A DNA stretch of 9,988 bases, taken from positions 1-9,988 of the forward strand of contig PWIZ01000197.1 in NCBI GenBank assembly GCA_003560175.1, read 5' to 3'. This stretch comes from Halomonas sp. Lineage in GTDB: Bacteria; Pseudomonadota; Gammaproteobacteria; Pseudomonadales; Halomonadaceae. The position numbers and the translations under genes are program-made. The notes under the pieces were generated by a model. That model had not been told where the DNA came from, ran no database searches, and saw only the letters and a program-made list of their open reading frames with translations. Shown one piece after another: positions 7,663 through 9,988 of this stretch; position 1 is the stretch's first letter; every line of letters begins with the position of its first letter.

Positions 7663-8601
7663 GTGACCGGCATGCGCCTGTTGGCTCAGCGCTGGCGGCG
7701 GGCAACCGAGGCCCACCCGCTGCTCGGCACCGCGGCTCTGATTGCGGCCATCGGACTGTTCTGGGGCGGTAACTGGCCGGCGGTGCGGTTCATCCTGATG
7801 GATCTGCCGCCCTTCACGCTCCGCGCCATCGGCTTTTCGGGTGGGGCACTGATGCTGCTGGCCTGGGCCCGCTGGCGGCGACTGCCGCTGGGCGTGTCGG
7901 CCGCGGAGTGGCCCTGGCTTGCCATCACCGGGATATTCACCATCCTCGGCTTCAACCTGGCCACGGCCTTCGCCCAGCTCAATATGCCCACTTCTCAGGC
8001 GGCGATCATCGCCTTCACCATGCCTTGCTGGGCCCTGCTGCTGGCTCGATGGATTCTCGGTCAGCGCATCACGCGCCGCCAGTGGCTGGGGCTGGCAAGC
8101 GGCCAGGCGGGGCTGCTGGTGCTGCTCGGCCCCGCCGCACTGGAGGCTGGGCGCCAAGGGCTCGTCGGCCCGCTGCTGGCGCTGGGTGCCGCGCTCTCCT
8201 GGGCGCTGGGTACCGTGCTGATAAAACGGCGGGGCGAGTGGCAGACCCATCCCGCGGTCATTACGGGCTGGCAGTTCGCCCTCTGTGCCCTGCCCATGAT
8301 TCTGATGATGGTCTGGCACGAGTCCCCGCCTCACCCTGCCACCTGGCAGAAGACCACCTGGCTGGCCCTGGGGTACCACCTGGTGTTCTCGATCGGGCTG
8401 GCCCAGATGCTGTGGTTCATGAACGTGAATCGGCTGAGCGTGGCCCAGGCCACCATCTCGACCCTGATCATCCCGACCGTTGGCGTCTCGAGCGCCATCC
8501 TGCTGCTCGGAGAGCCCCTCAGCATCACGGTCTTTATCGCCCTGCTGCTGACACTGGCGGCCGTGGCGATTGTCATGCTGTACAAACCCACGGCACCATA
8601 A
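7663..8601 (+). CDS. EamA/DMT-family transporter (probable exporter)
   Basis: A 312-residue integral inner-membrane protein of the drug/metabolite transporter superfamily, with about ten hydrophobic helices in two EamA repeats. The N-terminal repeat shows the characteristic LFWGGNWPAVRF after the first helix and a LPPFTLRAIGF segment. It closes with RWILGQRITRRQWLGLASG, the usual end of repeat 1. The second repeat begins near ALGAALSWALGTVLIKR and ends with LLLGEPLS and a final helix. Members of this family export amino acids and other metabolites. The GTG at 7663 directly follows the upstream TGA with no gap, with GGGGCAGG (7651-7658) just before it, which implies translational coupling. ATG 7672, three codons later, is an alternative start. 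Lying between a hydroxyacid dehydrogenase and an aminotransferase, it may remove a pathway product; direction and substrate are inferred, not shown. Confidence 0.9.
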   Translation: MTGMRLLAQRWRRATEAHPLLGTAALIAAIGLFWGGNWPAVRFILMDLPPFTLRAIGFSGGALMLLAWARWRRLPLGVSAAEWPWLAITGIFTILGFNLATAFAQLNMPTSQAAIIAFTMPCWALLLARWILGQRITRRQWLGLASGQAGLLVLLGPAALEAGRQGLVGPLLALGAALSWALGTVLIKRRGEWQTHPAVITGWQFALCALPMILMMVWHESPPHPATWQKTTWLALGYHLVFSIGLAQMLWFMNVNRLSVAQATISTLIIPTVGVSSAILLLGEPLSITVFIALLLTLAAVAIVMLYKPTAP

Positions 8602-8626
8602 CCCACCACTTCCACGGGAGACTTCG

Positions 8627-9730
8627 ATGCCGACCCTTCCCCCCCACCTGACCGGCGACGGTCCCCACAACCCCTTTCCCGGCGTGCGCGTGCTGGAGCG
8701 CCGTCTGGGTCGCGAGATCCCCCACCAGCTCGGCTCCAACGAGGGGCTCGACATGCCCCACCGTGCCCTGCGCGAGCACTTCGGCGACGCCATGGCCGCC
8801 CACGTCTACAGCTACGGCGACAGTGAGGCCCTGGGCATCCGCCGTCGCCTGGCCGAGCAGAAGGGCATCCCCCTGGAGGCGATGCTGGTGGACGCCGGCG
8901 CCGACAGCCTCATCGCGCTGGCCCTGCGCGCCGTCGCCGAACCCGGCGTGGCGGTGGTGAGCACCGCCGGCACCTACCCCACCTTCGGCTACTTCGCCCG
9001 CGGCCAGGGCTGCCGGCTGGTGGAGGTGCCCTATGACGAGGGCCCCGGCCGCCTGGCGCCCGACCTGGACGCCCTGGCCCGGGCCGCGCAGGACCACCGG
9101 GCTCGGCTGGTCTACCTGGCCAACCCCGACAATCCCGGCGGCCACCTGCATCGGGATGCCGACGTGCTGGCCCTGCGAGAGGCACTGCCCGACGACTGCT
9201 GGCTGCTGCTGGACGAGGCCTATTACGATTTCCGCGAGGACGCCGACGGCGAATTCGGCCGGCGGGTGCTGCCCGGGGTCATCCGCCTGCGCACCCTCTC
9301 CAAGGCCCATGGCCTGGCCGGCCTGAGGGTCGGCTACGCCATCGCCGAGCCGGCGACCCTTTCGGTGATGATGAAGGTGAGGATCCACTACGCGGTGTCG
9401 ACCCTGACCCAGGCCGCCGCCGAGGTGGTGCTCGACCACCCCGACGAGGTCGACGCTCACGTGGCCGCGGTACGCGAACGCCGGGAGCGGCTGGCGGCGC
9501 AGTTCCGTGCCCTGGGCGCCGATGTGCTGCCGAGCAGCACCAATTTCGTCGGCATCCGGCTGGCCGATGCCGACCTGGCCGGGCGTGTCCACCAGGCACT
9601 GCTCGACGAGGGCAAGCTGATCGCCCGCCCCGCCGACCCGGCGCTGGGCCACGTGCTGCGCATCACCGCCGTGGAGGACGCCCTGATTCCCGGGCGACTG
9701 GCGACCCTCGAAGCGGCCCTCAAGCGCTAG
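8627..9730 (+). CDS. HisC-like class I/II PLP-dependent aminotransferase
   Basis: A 367-residue fold-type I aminotransferase, close in length to HisC. The order of motifs is clear: YSYGDSEALGIRRRLAE, the cofactor-phosphate loop DAGADSLI, the TYPTFGY aromatic segment, NPDNPGG at 166-172 (family NPxNPTG), DEAYYDF with D196 contacting the pyridine nitrogen and Y199, then TLSKAHGLAGLRVGY with the Schiff-base lysine K226 and phosphate-binding R234. R345 in VLRITAVED matches the Arg that binds the substrate carboxylate. The N-terminal NENPxGP motif of true HisC is replaced by SNEGLDMP (37-44), and no his genes are nearby, so histidinol phosphate is an unlikely main substrate. The ATG at 8627 is selected because GGGAG (8616-8620) is 6 bases upstream. 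It lies 25 bases after the EamA stop, so it is probably in the same operon. It likely interconverts an amino acid and a 2-oxo acid. Confidence 0.92.
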   Translation: MPTLPPHLTGDGPHNPFPGVRVLERRLGREIPHQLGSNEGLDMPHRALREHFGDAMAAHVYSYGDSEALGIRRRLAEQKGIPLEAMLVDAGADSLIALALRAVAEPGVAVVSTAGTYPTFGYFARGQGCRLVEVPYDEGPGRLAPDLDALARAAQDHRARLVYLANPDNPGGHLHRDADVLALREALPDDCWLLLDEAYYDFREDADGEFGRRVLPGVIRLRTLSKAHGLAGLRVGYAIAEPATLSVMMKVRIHYAVSTLTQAAAEVVLDHPDEVDAHVAAVRERRERLAAQFRALGADVLPSSTNFVGIRLADADLAGRVHQALLDEGKLIARPADPALGHVLRITAVEDALIPGRLATLEAALKR

Positions 9731-9789
9731 CAAAACGGGAAAAGACGCGTCATATTGGCAACCATTAGCCTGCAAATGGAGAGATTGAC

Positions 9790-9988
9790 ATGGATGCCAT
9801 GCGCCGCCATTCCCTGCTGATCATCATAGTCGGCGGCCTGGTGATCAGCCTGGCCATGGGCCTGCGTCACGGCTTCGGGCTGTTCCTCGAGCCCATGAGC
9901 TCGGAGCTGGGCTGGGGCCGCGGCGTCTTCGCCTTCGCCCTGGCGCTGCAGAACCTGCTGTGGGGGCTCTCCCAGCCCTTTGCCGGCG
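9790..9988 (+). CDS. MFS transporter (OFA/monocarboxylate type), N-terminal fragment
   Basis: The first 66 codons of an inner-membrane carrier that runs off the right edge. After a short MDAMRRHS start there is a first helix (LLIIIVGGLVISLAMG), then RHGFGLFLEPMSSELGWGRG, the pattern common to MFS carriers of the oxalate/formate and monocarboxylate-transporter-like groups. A second helix leads to LLWGLSQPFAG. Those groups move small carboxylates, which would fit the hydroxyacid enzyme upstream, but the fragment is too short to be specific. GGAGAG (9778-9783) is 6 bases from the chosen ATG; a second in-frame ATG at 9799 is possible. The 59-bp gap from the aminotransferase (9731-9789) has no hairpin terminator. 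It holds GACGCGTC (9744-9751) and an imperfect ATTGG-CAA-CCATT palindrome (9754-9766), so either read-through or a separate promoter is possible. Confidence 0.85.
   Translation, partial: MDAMRRHSLLIIIVGGLVISLAMGLRHGFGLFLEPMSSELGWGRGVFAFALALQNLLWGLSQPFAG

Noticed and set aside
8573..9775. 400-codon open frame on the - strand across the aminotransferase gene
   Set aside because: Antisense shadow with repetitive Gly/Gln/Val/His composition; the + strand has all PLP motifs in order.

Overview
The window is GC-rich and tightly packed, with Gram-negative features: a periplasmic binding protein whose signal peptide has no lipobox, and polar ATP-driven transport genes with overlapping or near-abutting ends. 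The binding protein is visibly rich in Asp and Glu. Together these fit a gammaproteobacterium of the Halomonas type. That assignment is an impression from composition and gene style, not a database result.

Layout: (1) Bases 2-175 hold the last 57 codons of a family III (CaiB/BaiF) CoA-transferase on the + strand. (2) A GntR/FadR-family (FCD) regulator lies on the - strand (229-927), convergent with the CoA-transferase. (3) The 167-bp divergent spacer (928-1094) carries two GTCGAC-centred sites exactly 21 bp apart. Each overlaps the -35 hexamer of a plausible sigma-70 promoter, one facing the regulator and one facing the transporter operon. (4) A complete peptide-type (family 5) ABC importer follows on the + strand: binding protein (1095-2660), a gap with two GC hairpins, two DppB/DppC-like permeases (2771-3748 and 3745-4581) and a fused double ATPase (4591-6225). 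(5) The same strand continues with an FAD-dependent D-2-hydroxyacid dehydrogenase of the D2HGDH/GlcD class (6241-7662), an EamA/DMT exporter-type protein (7663-8601), a HisC-like PLP aminotransferase (8627-9730) and the start of an MFS carrier (9790 to the window end).

The genes from 1095 to 9730 read as one probable operon: gaps are short (0-25 bp, or a 4-base overlap) except for the 110-bp hairpin gap after the binding protein. A working model, which is inference, is this. The importer brings in a small peptide-like or organic-acid compound, the flavoprotein oxidises a D-2-hydroxy acid to the 2-oxo acid, the aminotransferase interconverts the 2-oxo acid and an amino acid, and the EamA protein exports a product. 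The GntR regulator probably senses an acid from this pathway and controls both itself and the operon. The substrate cannot be read from the sequence. No RNA genes, CRISPR arrays, insertion sequences or phage genes were seen.
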